Source: Pseudomonas chlororaphis subsp. chlororaphis
GTDB lineage: Bacteria; Pseudomonadota; Gammaproteobacteria; Pseudomonadales; Pseudomonadaceae
Length of the DNA: 64,000 nt
Assembly (NCBI RefSeq): GCF_003945765.1
Contig: NZ_CP027712.1
Span: 2,294,001-2,358,000, forward strand
Direction: 5' to 3'
The notes under the pieces were generated by a model that saw only the letters and a program-made list of their open reading frames with translations, searched no databases and was not told where the DNA came from. The translations under genes were made by a program, and so were the position numbers. This document shows positions 42,238 through 50,142 of this stretch, piece after piece (position 1 is the stretch's first letter; every line of letters starts with the position of its first letter).

Positions 42238-43306
42238 TGCCACAATTCGGCACGCCGTCTTTCTCGAGCAGTTGAAGGCGGGAGAGGTGGGCAAGTTCGC
42301 TCCCTTCCTCAAGGAGATTGACCGGTCGATCCGGGATCGCCTCACTCAGTCGGATCTGACCGAGTACAACACCAAGCGGTTGGAGGCGCTGCTGAAAGAG
42401 GTTGACAGCCTGCTGCTGGGCATCTTTGACCGGTACAGCGCGCAGCTGAACCTCGATCTGATCGACATCGCCAACTACGAGGCCGAGTTTGAGGCTGCGA
42501 GCTTGGCCTGGTCGGCGCCGGTCGGTGTCTCGCTTGACGTAGTAGCCCCAACGACTGCTGCGATCCGTACAGCGGTGCTGACAAACCCGCTCAGCGTGCG
42601 CGGCACCGGTGGCGGCAAGCTGCTGAAGTCGTTCATCAAGGGCTGGACCGTCGCAGAGCGTGACCGGGTCACCGGAACGATCCGGCAGGGCTTCTTCGAG
42701 GGGCAAACGAACTTCCAGATCATCCGCAACATTCGCGGTACCAAGGCGGCCGGATACAAAGACGGCATCCTGGCAACCACAAACCGCAATGCCAGCACGG
42801 TCGTACATACCGCGATTCAGCATGTGTCGTCGCAGGCGCGCATGGAGGTGGCCAAGGCCAATACGGACATCGTGTCCGAAGTTGAAATGGTCGCCACTCT
42901 GGACAGCAAGACCAGCCAGCAATGTCGGTCGATGGATAAGAGGCGGTTCCCGGTCGATTCCGGGCCCAGGCCGCCATTTCACCCGAACTGCCGCACGACT
43001 TTCATTCTGCTGACCAAGCTCAGCGAGATGTTTGCCAAGGGCGCCACGCGAGCCGCAGTGGGCGCAGATGGAGCAGGGCAGGTCAGTGCGAGCCTCGACT
43101 ATTACCACTGGCTTTATCAGCAGCCAGCATCGTTTCAGGACGTGGCAATCGGGCCAGTGCGGGCAAAGCTGTTCCGTGAGGGTGGGTTGAGCGTTGAGCG
43201 ATTCGCGGAGCTGCAGCTCGATCGCAACTTCGCGGCGCTGACCTTGGCACAGATGAAAGCACTAGAGCCTTTAGCATTCCAACGGGCTGGGATTAGCACG
43301 GCTTGA
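42212..43306 (+). CDS. Minor head protein, Mu gpF-like
   Basis: A 364-residue protein. The C-terminal half has the phage Mu F motif: TNRNASTVVHTAIQHVSSQA, LDSKTSQQCRSMD, FHPNCRTTF. Such proteins sit near the portal and may enter the cell. ATG 42212 overlaps the portal gene by 26 nt. A leftward cargo gene overlaps its 3' end. Confidence 0.88.
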   Translation: MAANQAILDATIRHAVFLEQLKAGEVGKFAPFLKEIDRSIRDRLTQSDLTEYNTKRLEALLKEVDSLLLGIFDRYSAQLNLDLIDIANYEAEFEAASLAWSAPVGVSLDVVAPTTAAIRTAVLTNPLSVRGTGGGKLLKSFIKGWTVAERDRVTGTIRQGFFEGQTNFQIIRNIRGTKAAGYKDGILATTNRNASTVVHTAIQHVSSQARMEVAKANTDIVSEVEMVATLDSKTSQQCRSMDKRRFPVDSGPRPPFHPNCRTTFILLTKLSEMFAKGATRAAVGADGAGQVSASLDYYHWLYQQPASFQDVAIGPVRAKLFREGGLSVERFAELQLDRNFAALTLAQMKALEPLAFQRAGISTA

Positions 43307-43726
43307 CATTAAGAAATCTGATATCAAGCCCCATGCCTCTCTGTATTGTTCAAGTTCAGGTAAGTGATTCAGATTGACTTTGCCCCAGCCCTCGGAGCGA
43401 CGAAGTGCCTGGACAGTTGCAGCTGGCAAAACGTAGTAATGCGGCGGCATAGGTAGCTTTTTTCCGTCAGGAGACCCGCGGTTGAGGAACACCGCTACCA
43501 CAAACTCGCACTCGAAATTCTTGATTGGGAATCCATTCGCACCAGTTTTCCATCGACTCTTTACCTGAATCCTCGCGGAGGAGCTGTGCTCAGCGTTGGT
43601 GGCGACGATGTCGTATCCCGGCATATTGGTGTAAGTCTTGTAAGCCGCAATTTTGTGAATCAGTAATTGCCCCAGGACGAGAAATTCAGCTCCCTCGCTT
43701 TCCAGTCTTGTGTCCATCCGCGCCAT
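43271..43726 (-). CDS. PD-(D/E)XK-like nuclease cargo protein
   Basis: A 151-residue protein placed leftward between head genes. Residues 37-58 (GYDIVATNAEHSSSARIQVK) give Asp39 and Gln-Val-Lys (54-56), the PD-(D/E)XK pattern of restriction-like nucleases. GGAGAG 6 nt before ATG 43726 supports this start; longer starts exist. A GTCCCT/AGGGAC palindrome upstream may be an operator. The family is inferred. Confidence 0.6.
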   Translation of the reverse strand: MARMDTRLESEGAEFLVLGQLLIHKIAAYKTYTNMPGYDIVATNAEHSSSARIQVKSRWKTGANGFPIKNFECEFVVAVFLNRGSPDGKKLPMPPHYYVLPAATVQALRRSEGWGKVNLNHLPELEQYREAWGLISDFLMSSRANPSPLEC

Positions 43727-43817
43727 AAATCTCTCCATTTCGAACGTCCCTGAATTTAGGGACACGATTTCCTACGCCTGTTAGGCAGGCTAATCCAAAC
43801 CCAAGGGGTGCATCAAC

Positions 43818-44546
43818 GTGGCAGAAGAAAACGAAATCGACCTGGAAAACCCGGCAATCAAGGCCGCTATCGCGACTGCCGTTGAAGCATCCGTTTCCGG
43901 GCTGAAAACCAAGAACACCGAACTGCTGGGCAAGCTGAAGGACGCCTCCGGCAAGCTCAGCCAGTTCGAGACCCAGTTTGAAGGCATCGATATCGACGCC
44001 GTCAAAGGCTTGCTCAGCCGGGCTGGCCAAGACGAAGAGACCAAGCTGCTGACTGAGGGTAAGGTGGATGAGGTCTTCAATCGACGTACCGAGCGCCTGC
44101 GAGGCGACTACGACAAACAGTTGAAGACTGTCACTGCGCGGGCCGAGAAAGCCGAAGCGTTCGCCGCCAAGTTCCAGGGCAAGGTCCTGGGTGATTCGGT
44201 GCGCGGCGCAGCACTGAAAGCCGGAGCACTGCCGGAAGCAACCGACGACATCATCCTGCGCGCCAAAGGCGTGTTCTCGTTGAACGAAGAGGGCGAAGCG
44301 GTAGCCGTGGATGAGTCCGGTCAGGTCATCCTCGGCAAAGACGGCAAGACCCCTCTGACACCGCTCGAGTGGGCGGAATCTCTGCGCGAAAGCGCGCCTC
44401 ACCTGTGGCCAAGGGCTTCAGGCACACAAGCCCCGGGCGGGGGTAGCGGCCAGGCTGCATTCAAGCGCTCCGAAATGACTGCCGAGCAGAAGCGCGACTA
44501 CCAGCGCAAGCACGGCCAAACCGCATTCCTGCAATTGCCCAAGTAA
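43818..44546 (+). CDS. Scaffolding protein, GTG start
   Basis: A 242-residue acidic protein with a long coiled coil (about 15-125) and a basic C-terminal end (EQKRDYQRKHGQ), as in capsid scaffolds whose C-terminus binds the shell. AAGGGGTG precedes GTG 43818. The major capsid gene follows 12 nt later. Confidence 0.88.
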   Translation: MAEENEIDLENPAIKAAIATAVEASVSGLKTKNTELLGKLKDASGKLSQFETQFEGIDIDAVKGLLSRAGQDEETKLLTEGKVDEVFNRRTERLRGDYDKQLKTVTARAEKAEAFAAKFQGKVLGDSVRGAALKAGALPEATDDIILRAKGVFSLNEEGEAVAVDESGQVILGKDGKTPLTPLEWAESLRESAPHLWPRASGTQAPGGGSGQAAFKRSEMTAEQKRDYQRKHGQTAFLQLPK

Positions 44547-44558
44547 GGGGATTCACCC

Positions 44559-45521
44559 ATGGCAACGACTGTTAATAGCGACCTGATCATCTACAACGAT
44601 GAGGCGCAAACCGCATACCTGGAGCGTGTCCAGGACAACCTCGATGTGTTCAACGCATCGTCCAATGGTGCGATCGTGCTCGACAACGAGCTGATTGAAG
44701 GCGATTTCCGCAAGCGTGCCTTCTACAAGGTTGGTGGCTCGCTGGAGCATCGCGATGTCAACTCCACCGGTAAGGTGACCGCGAAGAAGATCGGCGCCGG
44801 CGAGGCTGTTGGCGTCAAGGCTCCATGGAAGTACGGCCCATACCAGACCACCGAAGAGGTGTTCAAGCGCCGCGGTCGTCCGGTAGATGAGTTCTCCCAG
44901 ATCATCGGCGCCGACGTTGCTGATGCCACTCTGGAAGGCTTCATTCAGTACGCCACCGCGGCGCTGCGTGCGGCCATCGGCTCCAACGCCGGCATGGTGG
45001 TCACTGCCAACATCGAAACCGATGGCAAGAAAACTCTGACCCGTGGCATGCGCAAGTTCGGTGATAAGTTCGGCCGTATCGCCCTGTGGGTCATGCACTC
45101 CAGCGCCTACTTCGACATTGTCGACGAGGCCATCACCAACAAGATCTACGAGGAAGCCGGTGTCGTCATCTATGGCGGCCTGCCAGGCACCCTCGGCAAA
45201 CCGGTGCTGGTGACCGACACCGCGCCGGCCGACGTGATCTTTGGTCTGCTACCCAATGCGGTGGTGATCACCGAGTCCCAGGCCCCGGGCTTCCGCTCCT
45301 ACACCGTCGACGATGAGGAGAACCTGGCTATCGGTTACCGCGCCGAAGGTACCGTCAACATCGACGTGCTGGGCTACAGCTGGAAGGACGCGGTCGGTGG
45401 CTCGAACCCAACGCTGGCTGCGGTCGGCTCGGCGGCCAACTGGATCAAGCATGCCGGCAGCGACAAGGTCACTGCCGGCGTGATGATCACCCTGACCACC
45501 ACGCCACCAGCCGGCGGCTGA
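44559..45521 (+). CDS. Major capsid protein
   Basis: A 320-residue protein after the scaffold. Features such as LIEGDFRKRAFYKV and ATLEGFIQYATAALRAAIGS resemble the HK97-fold capsid proteins of phages with DUF4055 portals. It ends in a Thr/Pro-rich tail. AAGGGG precedes the start. Confidence 0.9.
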   Translation: MATTVNSDLIIYNDEAQTAYLERVQDNLDVFNASSNGAIVLDNELIEGDFRKRAFYKVGGSLEHRDVNSTGKVTAKKIGAGEAVGVKAPWKYGPYQTTEEVFKRRGRPVDEFSQIIGADVADATLEGFIQYATAALRAAIGSNAGMVVTANIETDGKKTLTRGMRKFGDKFGRIALWVMHSSAYFDIVDEAITNKIYEEAGVVIYGGLPGTLGKPVLVTDTAPADVIFGLLPNAVVITESQAPGFRSYTVDDEENLAIGYRAEGTVNIDVLGYSWKDAVGGSNPTLAAVGSAANWIKHAGSDKVTAGVMITLTTTPPAGG

Positions 45522-45566
45522 TACTGGCCCTGACAGCGGCCAGCGATGGCCGCTATGGAGACTTTT

Positions 45567-46157
45567 ATGGAACTGGTTTATTCCACTCAGAATTCGGACT
45601 TCGACCCGGAAAAGCGGTACCGCAATCCAGCTCACTTTGATCGACCGGAGGCTGGTGTGACCCATGCGGTCGTGATTGGCGACTGGCCGAAGGTGGTCGG
45701 CGCCTATGAGGCGCTGGGCGTCGAAGTCTCGGTGTTAAAGCCTTTGATCAGCCAGCCGGTTGATTCGGGCGGAGCCGACATCATTGCCGGTCTGGAACAG
45801 GAAAACGATAACCTCCGTACTGAGCACGCCGGAATCCTGCGATTGATCGAAGCTGTTGAAGGCGAGTCGACCCTGGAGCGCCCCGGTGATGGCGAGCTGC
45901 CGATCCGGTTGTTCGACGCGCTGAAAGCCATTCACGAAGGTGTCGCCACCCTCACGGGCGAACGTGACACCCTGGTGGGCGAGGTTGAATCGCTCCGCTC
46001 TGAAGTCGCACGCCTCAAGGCGGCTGCGGAGCCAGTCGACAATGCCGAGAAGATCGCAAGCCTCAAAGCTCAACTCGACGCCGCCAACGTGCAATATCGG
46101 GCGAATGCGTCGGTAGAATCGCTGGAAAAGGCGGTTGCTGATCTGCAAAAGGCCTAA
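45567..46157 (+). CDS. Head-associated protein with C-terminal coiled coil
   Basis: A 196-residue protein. The N-terminal 60 residues are globular; the C-terminus is a coiled coil (EVARLKAAAEPV, EKIASLKAQLDAA). GGAG 7 nt upstream picks ATG 45567 over earlier ATGs. Its place after the capsid suggests a decoration or connector role. Confidence 0.7.
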   Translation: MELVYSTQNSDFDPEKRYRNPAHFDRPEAGVTHAVVIGDWPKVVGAYEALGVEVSVLKPLISQPVDSGGADIIAGLEQENDNLRTEHAGILRLIEAVEGESTLERPGDGELPIRLFDALKAIHEGVATLTGERDTLVGEVESLRSEVARLKAAAEPVDNAEKIASLKAQLDAANVQYRANASVESLEKAVADLQKA

Positions 46158-46211
46158 TAACTCGGGTGCGCGTTCACCGGCACCCGAATCAACCACACAG
46201 CGAGCGGATTC

Positions 46212-46715
46212 ATGACTCTCATCATTGAGGACGGTACCGGCAAGCCTGACGCCGAAAGCTACGCCTCCACCGAGGACCTGGCTATGTACGCCGTGAAGTT
46301 CGGTGTGACCATCCCCGGGGAAGTTCCAGCACAGGAAGCGCTGCTTCGCCGGGCTGCCTTAGCGATGGATGGCATGACCTGGAAGGGGCGCAAGACCAGT
46401 AGCGAGCAGGCTCTGGCCTGGCCGCGCCGGGAAGTGCTTCTAGATCAGGAGATCAAGCCCAACAACTACCTGCCAGCGCGTATCCAGTACGGCCAGATGG
46501 CCCTGGCTGCCGAGATCCACACCGACGACATCGACCCGATCGAAAAGCGCAAAGGTGCAGTTACCCGGGAACGGGTTGAAGGTGCAGTTGATCGCGAGTA
46601 CGCGACGATCCCGAACACGAGCGGCCGCCTGTTGCCGGCGGCGCCGAATCGGCCGAGTGCAACGCAGTTTGCCGACTACCTGTTAAAGCGTGGGTTGTTT
46701 GCTGTGCGCGCATAA
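46212..46715 (+). CDS. Head-tail connector, DnaT-like family
   Basis: A 167-residue protein with the pattern IEDGTGKPDAESYASTEDL and ALAWPRREV typical of the phage adaptor family often named DnaT-like. It likely forms the first connector ring below the portal. Confidence 0.82.
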   Translation: MTLIIEDGTGKPDAESYASTEDLAMYAVKFGVTIPGEVPAQEALLRRAALAMDGMTWKGRKTSSEQALAWPRREVLLDQEIKPNNYLPARIQYGQMALAAEIHTDDIDPIEKRKGAVTRERVEGAVDREYATIPNTSGRLLPAAPNRPSATQFADYLLKRGLFAVRA

Positions 46716-46749
46716 TGTCAAATGGCCGCTCAACGAAAAGGAGTTTCAA

Positions 46750-46926
46750 ATGAGCAAGGTTTTGAAAGGTCAACAAGAGGTTTGGGTGCAATTTGCGGCA
46801 GCAGCACTAAGTGGCTACTTGGCTACTGCAAAATGGGATGATACGGCTGCTAAGAAGGCAGCTCAGCAGGCAGATGAGCTACTAAAAGAGTTCGAAGCTC
46901 GTGTAAAAAATGCTAACGGAAAATAA
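46750..46926 (+). CDS. Small AT-rich protein (58 aa) within head-tail genes
   Basis: AAGGAG before ATG 46750. A helical, Ala/Lys-rich peptide with visibly higher AT content than its neighbours, followed by its own terminator. It looks like a small inserted cargo gene of unknown role. Confidence 0.65.
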   Translation: MSKVLKGQQEVWVQFAAAALSGYLATAKWDDTAAKKAAQQADELLKEFEARVKNANGK

Positions 46927-46940
46927 TAGCTAGCTTAGAC

Positions 46941-46965
46941 AGCCCAGCTATCGCGCTGGGCTTTT
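46941..46965 (+). terminator. Terminator before head-tail completion gene
   Basis: AGCCCAGC (46941-46948) pairs with GCTGGGCT (46955-46962), followed by a short T-run; the next ribosome site CTGGAG follows at once. Confidence 0.82.
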
Positions 46966-46981
46966 CACATCTGGAGCCCTC

Positions 46982-47350
46982 ATGGCCTTCTACGACGAAA
47001 TGGCCGTGATGGCTCTGGAGATGATCACAGAGTTCGGCCAGCCTGTGCTGATCCGCGACATCAAGCCCGGCGAGTACGACCCGGGCACTGGAACGGCAGG
47101 TCCTGATACCGTTACCGAGCAAACCGCCCAAGGCATCCTGCTCGACTTCAGCGGTCAGGAGTTCCAGGCCAATAGCCTGATCAAGGTCGGCGACAAGAAG
47201 CTCAAGATCGCTGCCCGCGGGCTTGAGTGGGCGCCAGGCCTGCTGAACAAGGTCGTTGTCCAGGGGCGCACCTGGTCAATTGTCCCGCCGCTGAAAGAGA
47301 TCAACCCGGCCGGCACACCCATTCTGTACGAGCTGCAGGTGAGATCGTGA
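46982..47350 (+). CDS. Head-tail joining protein
   Basis: A 122-residue beta-rich protein (TAQGILLDFSGQEFQ, GRTWSIVPPLKEINP) of the size and place of phage head-closure proteins. It shares GTGA with the next gene. Confidence 0.75.
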   Translation: MAFYDEMAVMALEMITEFGQPVLIRDIKPGEYDPGTGTAGPDTVTEQTAQGILLDFSGQEFQANSLIKVGDKKLKIAARGLEWAPGLLNKVVVQGRTWSIVPPLKEINPAGTPILYELQVRS

Positions 47351-47943
47351 GTCGGGCAGGGGCCGGACAGTCCGGCAGCTTCGCCCTCAGCCTTGCCGAG
47401 TTTGCAGCCCAGGCCACGGAAGCCATCGATGCCAGCCTGCGCGAGATCATCATCGAGGTCGGTAGTAGCCTGATCCGCATGTCACCCGTCGGCAACCCGG
47501 AGATCTGGGCGCAGAACGCTGTGGCCCAGCAGTACAACAAAGCCGTGGACGATCACAACAGCGACTTGCGCAATGACCCGGCCAATCTCACGAAGGCCGG
47601 CCGGCTCAAGCCAGGGCGCAAGCTGAACGACGGCATGGACATCGTTGCGCCTGAGGGCTATGTCGGGGGCCGGTTCCGGGCGAATTGGCACCTCTCGATA
47701 GATGTGGTCGAGAACGTCACTTTTGATGAGGTTGACCCGGGCGGGCAGGAGACGATCACAGCGTTGGTTTCGGCGGTCAGCGATTTCACTGCCGGACAGG
47801 TTGCCTACCTCATCAACAACTTGCCATACGCCATCCCGCTCGAGTTCGGGCATTCGACCCAGGCCCCCGGGGGCATGGTCCGTGTCACTGTCGCTCGCTT
47901 CCAGCAGATCGTGCAGGAAGCCATCAGGAACAATCAGGTATGA
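47347..47943 (+). CDS. Tail component, HK97 gp10-like
   Basis: A 198-residue protein starting at GTG 47347. The C-terminal NLPYAIPLEFGHSTQAPGGMVR is the signature region of gp10/tail completion proteins. It overlaps both neighbours by 4 nt. Confidence 0.82.
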   Translation: MSRAGAGQSGSFALSLAEFAAQATEAIDASLREIIIEVGSSLIRMSPVGNPEIWAQNAVAQQYNKAVDDHNSDLRNDPANLTKAGRLKPGRKLNDGMDIVAPEGYVGGRFRANWHLSIDVVENVTFDEVDPGGQETITALVSAVSDFTAGQVAYLINNLPYAIPLEFGHSTQAPGGMVRVTVARFQQIVQEAIRNNQV

Positions 47944-48356
47944 GCCACAACGTGATTGCCTCGATCTACGAGGCCAGGGTCATCGGATGGGCAAAGGCTT
48001 TGCCGTCACCGCTGAAGGTGGTCGTCGAGAATGAGGCATACAAGCCGGGAGACGGTGAAACGTACCTCAAGGCGTTCACGCTGCCGGGCGACACCGTGAC
48101 CAACACGCTCGCCGGAGATCATAAGCTGTTCACCGGCGTGTTTCAGGTCAGCATCGTGACGCCTGCAGGCAAGTACCGCGGCGTAGCCGGTACACTGGCT
48201 GATCAGATCGCAGCATTGTTTCCGCTGTACGAGCGCATCACAAAAGGCGCGCTAACCGTCGTGACCATGTCGCCAGTCGACCAGGGCCCCGGCATTCCTG
48301 ATGACACAACCTACATCGTACCGGTCTCATTTGTGTACCGGGCTGACACCGACTGA
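47940..48356 (+). CDS. Tail terminator protein (DUF4128-type)
   Basis: A 138-residue protein (IYEARVIGWAKALPSPLKVV, then a KLFTGVFQVSIV strand) of the family that caps the tail tube, as lambda gpU does. Order before the tail tube gene agrees. Confidence 0.82.
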   Translation: MSHNVIASIYEARVIGWAKALPSPLKVVVENEAYKPGDGETYLKAFTLPGDTVTNTLAGDHKLFTGVFQVSIVTPAGKYRGVAGTLADQIAALFPLYERITKGALTVVTMSPVDQGPGIPDDTTYIVPVSFVYRADTD

Positions 48357-48408
48357 GCGGCATCGCGTTAGAATCGCACCATGTGAATGCAGTGATCAGG
48401 GCTACTCC

Positions 48409-48669
48409 ATGGATGATGCAACAAAGGCGCGCTTACAGTGGTTGGATGAATCAGCCGACGATCACGGTTGGAACAATCGTGAGGAAATCAACGCGAGCGA
48501 CAGATGCATCTGCAGCGCTTGCGGCCAATGGTCAGAGCCGGCTCAAATCACGAAGTGGTACGACGAGAAGCATGCCTGTTGTCCGCACTGCGGGCTGACC
48601 GGTGTTGTCGTTGGCTCCAAGTCGGGGCTACCGCTTGCGGAGTACGAGAGCTGCCGATTTCCTGAGTAG
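48409..48669 (+). CDS. Small zinc-ribbon cargo protein (86 aa)
   Basis: Two Cys pairs (CSAC and CPHC, residues about 36-63) form a zinc ribbon; the N-terminus is acidic. The ribosome site is weak (CAGGGC). A terminator follows. It interrupts the tail genes and may be a regulatory or anti-host protein; function unknown. Confidence 0.65.
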   Translation: MDDATKARLQWLDESADDHGWNNREEINASDRCICSACGQWSEPAQITKWYDEKHACCPHCGLTGVVVGSKSGLPLAEYESCRFPE

Positions 48670-48707
48670 CGCACCATCCAAATAATTCGCCCGTTGGGCA
48701 AACCCAG

Positions 48708-48729
48708 AACCCGCCATTGAGCGGGTTTT
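48708..48729 (+). terminator. Terminator before tail tube gene
   Basis: AACCCGC (48708-48714) pairs with GCGGGTT (48721-48727), followed by TT. Confidence 0.8.
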
Positions 48730-48754
48730 GTCATTTCTGCAAAGAGGAAAAACC

Positions 48755-49402
48755 ATGAGCGTCAGGATTCCCAACGGAACGACCTTCGAAATTGCGGGCA
48801 CCATGAGCGCCCCAAAGGCATTTACTGCGATCACCAATGCAAAGCCCGCAGTTCTTACCGCCGCCGCGCACGGATTGGCCAATGGCGATGTGATCGTCAT
48901 TGAATCTGCCTGGGCCAAGTTGAATGGTCGTCCGGCGCGAGTTATCGACTCCGACGTAGGCGATTTCGCCGCGGAAGGCGTGGACACTACCAGCACCAAG
49001 AACTATCCAGCTGGGTCGGGAGCAGGTACGGTCCGTGCTGCCTCTAGCTGGACGCAGATCTCCCAGATCACCGAACCGGCAGCTAACGGCGGGGATCAGC
49101 AGTTCCTCACCTACGGATTCCTGGAAGACGACGATGATCGTCAAATGCCCACCACCAAGTCCGCCAGCAGCATGACTCTTCCTGTGGCCGACGATCCGGA
49201 GAAGGCGTATGTCGCCATCGTCGAGGCGGCGGACGAAGACAAAGAGCCGCGCCTGGTCCGAGCCAATCTGCCCAGCGGGGCAACGATCTACTACTACGCC
49301 TACGTGTCGATCACCGCGACCCCAACGCTCAGCCGCAACAACATCATGACGCGGACCATCACACTGTCGTTCGCCTCCCGCCCAACTCGCTACAACTCGT
49401 AA
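48755..49402 (+). CDS. Major tail tube protein
   Basis: A 215-residue beta-rich protein. AGAGGAAA precedes ATG 48755. The region LPVADDPEKAYVAIVEAADE and the C-terminal TRTITLSFASRPTRYN fit lambda gpV-like tube proteins. It lies between the tail terminator and the chaperone genes. Confidence 0.87.
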   Translation: MSVRIPNGTTFEIAGTMSAPKAFTAITNAKPAVLTAAAHGLANGDVIVIESAWAKLNGRPARVIDSDVGDFAAEGVDTTSTKNYPAGSGAGTVRAASSWTQISQITEPAANGGDQQFLTYGFLEDDDDRQMPTTKSASSMTLPVADDPEKAYVAIVEAADEDKEPRLVRANLPSGATIYYYAYVSITATPTLSRNNIMTRTITLSFASRPTRYNS

Positions 49403-49411
49403 GGGGGACTC

Positions 49412-49795
49412 ATGGCAAAGTTCTCTATCGCACCAAAGCCTACGTTCACCATCGATGTCGCCATCCCCCAGGTTGGCGATAAGCCGGTGATGGTTCCGTT
49501 CACGTTCAAATATCGTGACCGCACCGCTTTGGCTGAGCTGTTCGACTCCTGGAAAGAGCGAGCCGAGGCCATTGGCGAGCGCTTCAAGGGTGTAGAGCCG
49601 ACACTCTCCGAGATTACCGCGGCAGAGGTGGAGCAAGGCGTCGAACAGATCAAGGACCTGGTGGTTGGATGGGGGTTTGGCGACAAGTTCAACGACGAGT
49701 CCGTCACCGCATTGGTGAAGAGCTGCGTTGGTGTTTCTGACGCCGTTGTGAAGGCTTACAGCGACGCCTTCGGGAAAGCCCGCCTGGGAAACTGA
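49412..49795 (+). CDS. Tail assembly chaperone, gpG-like (short product)
   Basis: A 127-residue helical protein ending DAFGKARLGN at TGA 49793-49795. The last codons hold the slippery heptamer GGGAAAC (49786-49792), read CTG GGA AAC. Lambda-like tails make G and a frameshifted G-T protein in fixed ratio to load the tube protein on the tape measure. Confidence 0.9.
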   Translation: MAKFSIAPKPTFTIDVAIPQVGDKPVMVPFTFKYRDRTALAELFDSWKERAEAIGERFKGVEPTLSEITAAEVEQGVEQIKDLVVGWGFGDKFNDESVTALVKSCVGVSDAVVKAYSDAFGKARLGN

Positions 49796-50115
49796 TCGCC
49801 GCCGCGCGTGCGCTCTATGAGTCGAGCAGTTCCGCCAAGCAGATGGCAATGTTCGGCTTCTCCCCTGAGGATTACGACGAAACCATTGAGGTCTGGCCAG
49901 ATAACTGGCCGGCCTTCTTAGTCATGGAGTCAATGGGGACTCAATGGCGCGTAGGTGCCGGCGGCGCTATTGGGCTGGACTACGGAGTGCTGCCCAGTGT
50001 CATGCGGCTCACTGGGATCCCTGCCAAGGAAAGATCCACCATTTTCCAAGACATTCGTGTCATGGAGGCCGAAGCCCTCGCCGTAATGGCTGAGGCCAGA
50101 GAAACCAGCCCGTGA
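49412..50115 (+). CDS. Tail assembly chaperone, gpGT-like -1 frameshift product
   Basis: A -1 slip at GGGAAAC (49786-49792) joins the first 127 residues to the frame starting CTG ATC at 49792 (LIAAARALYESSSSAKQMAM, then a Trp-rich domain) and ending at 50115. The total is about 234 residues. The T part has no own start with a ribosome site, and its frame is open from the slippery site onward, which supports fusion. Confidence 0.85.
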
Positions 50116-50142
50116 CCATGGGCAACTATTCAAGGTGAGTCG

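Noticed and set aside
43745..43762. Palindrome GTCCCT/AGGGAC as a terminator
   Set aside because: No T-run in either direction; kept only as a possible operator for the nuclease-like gene.
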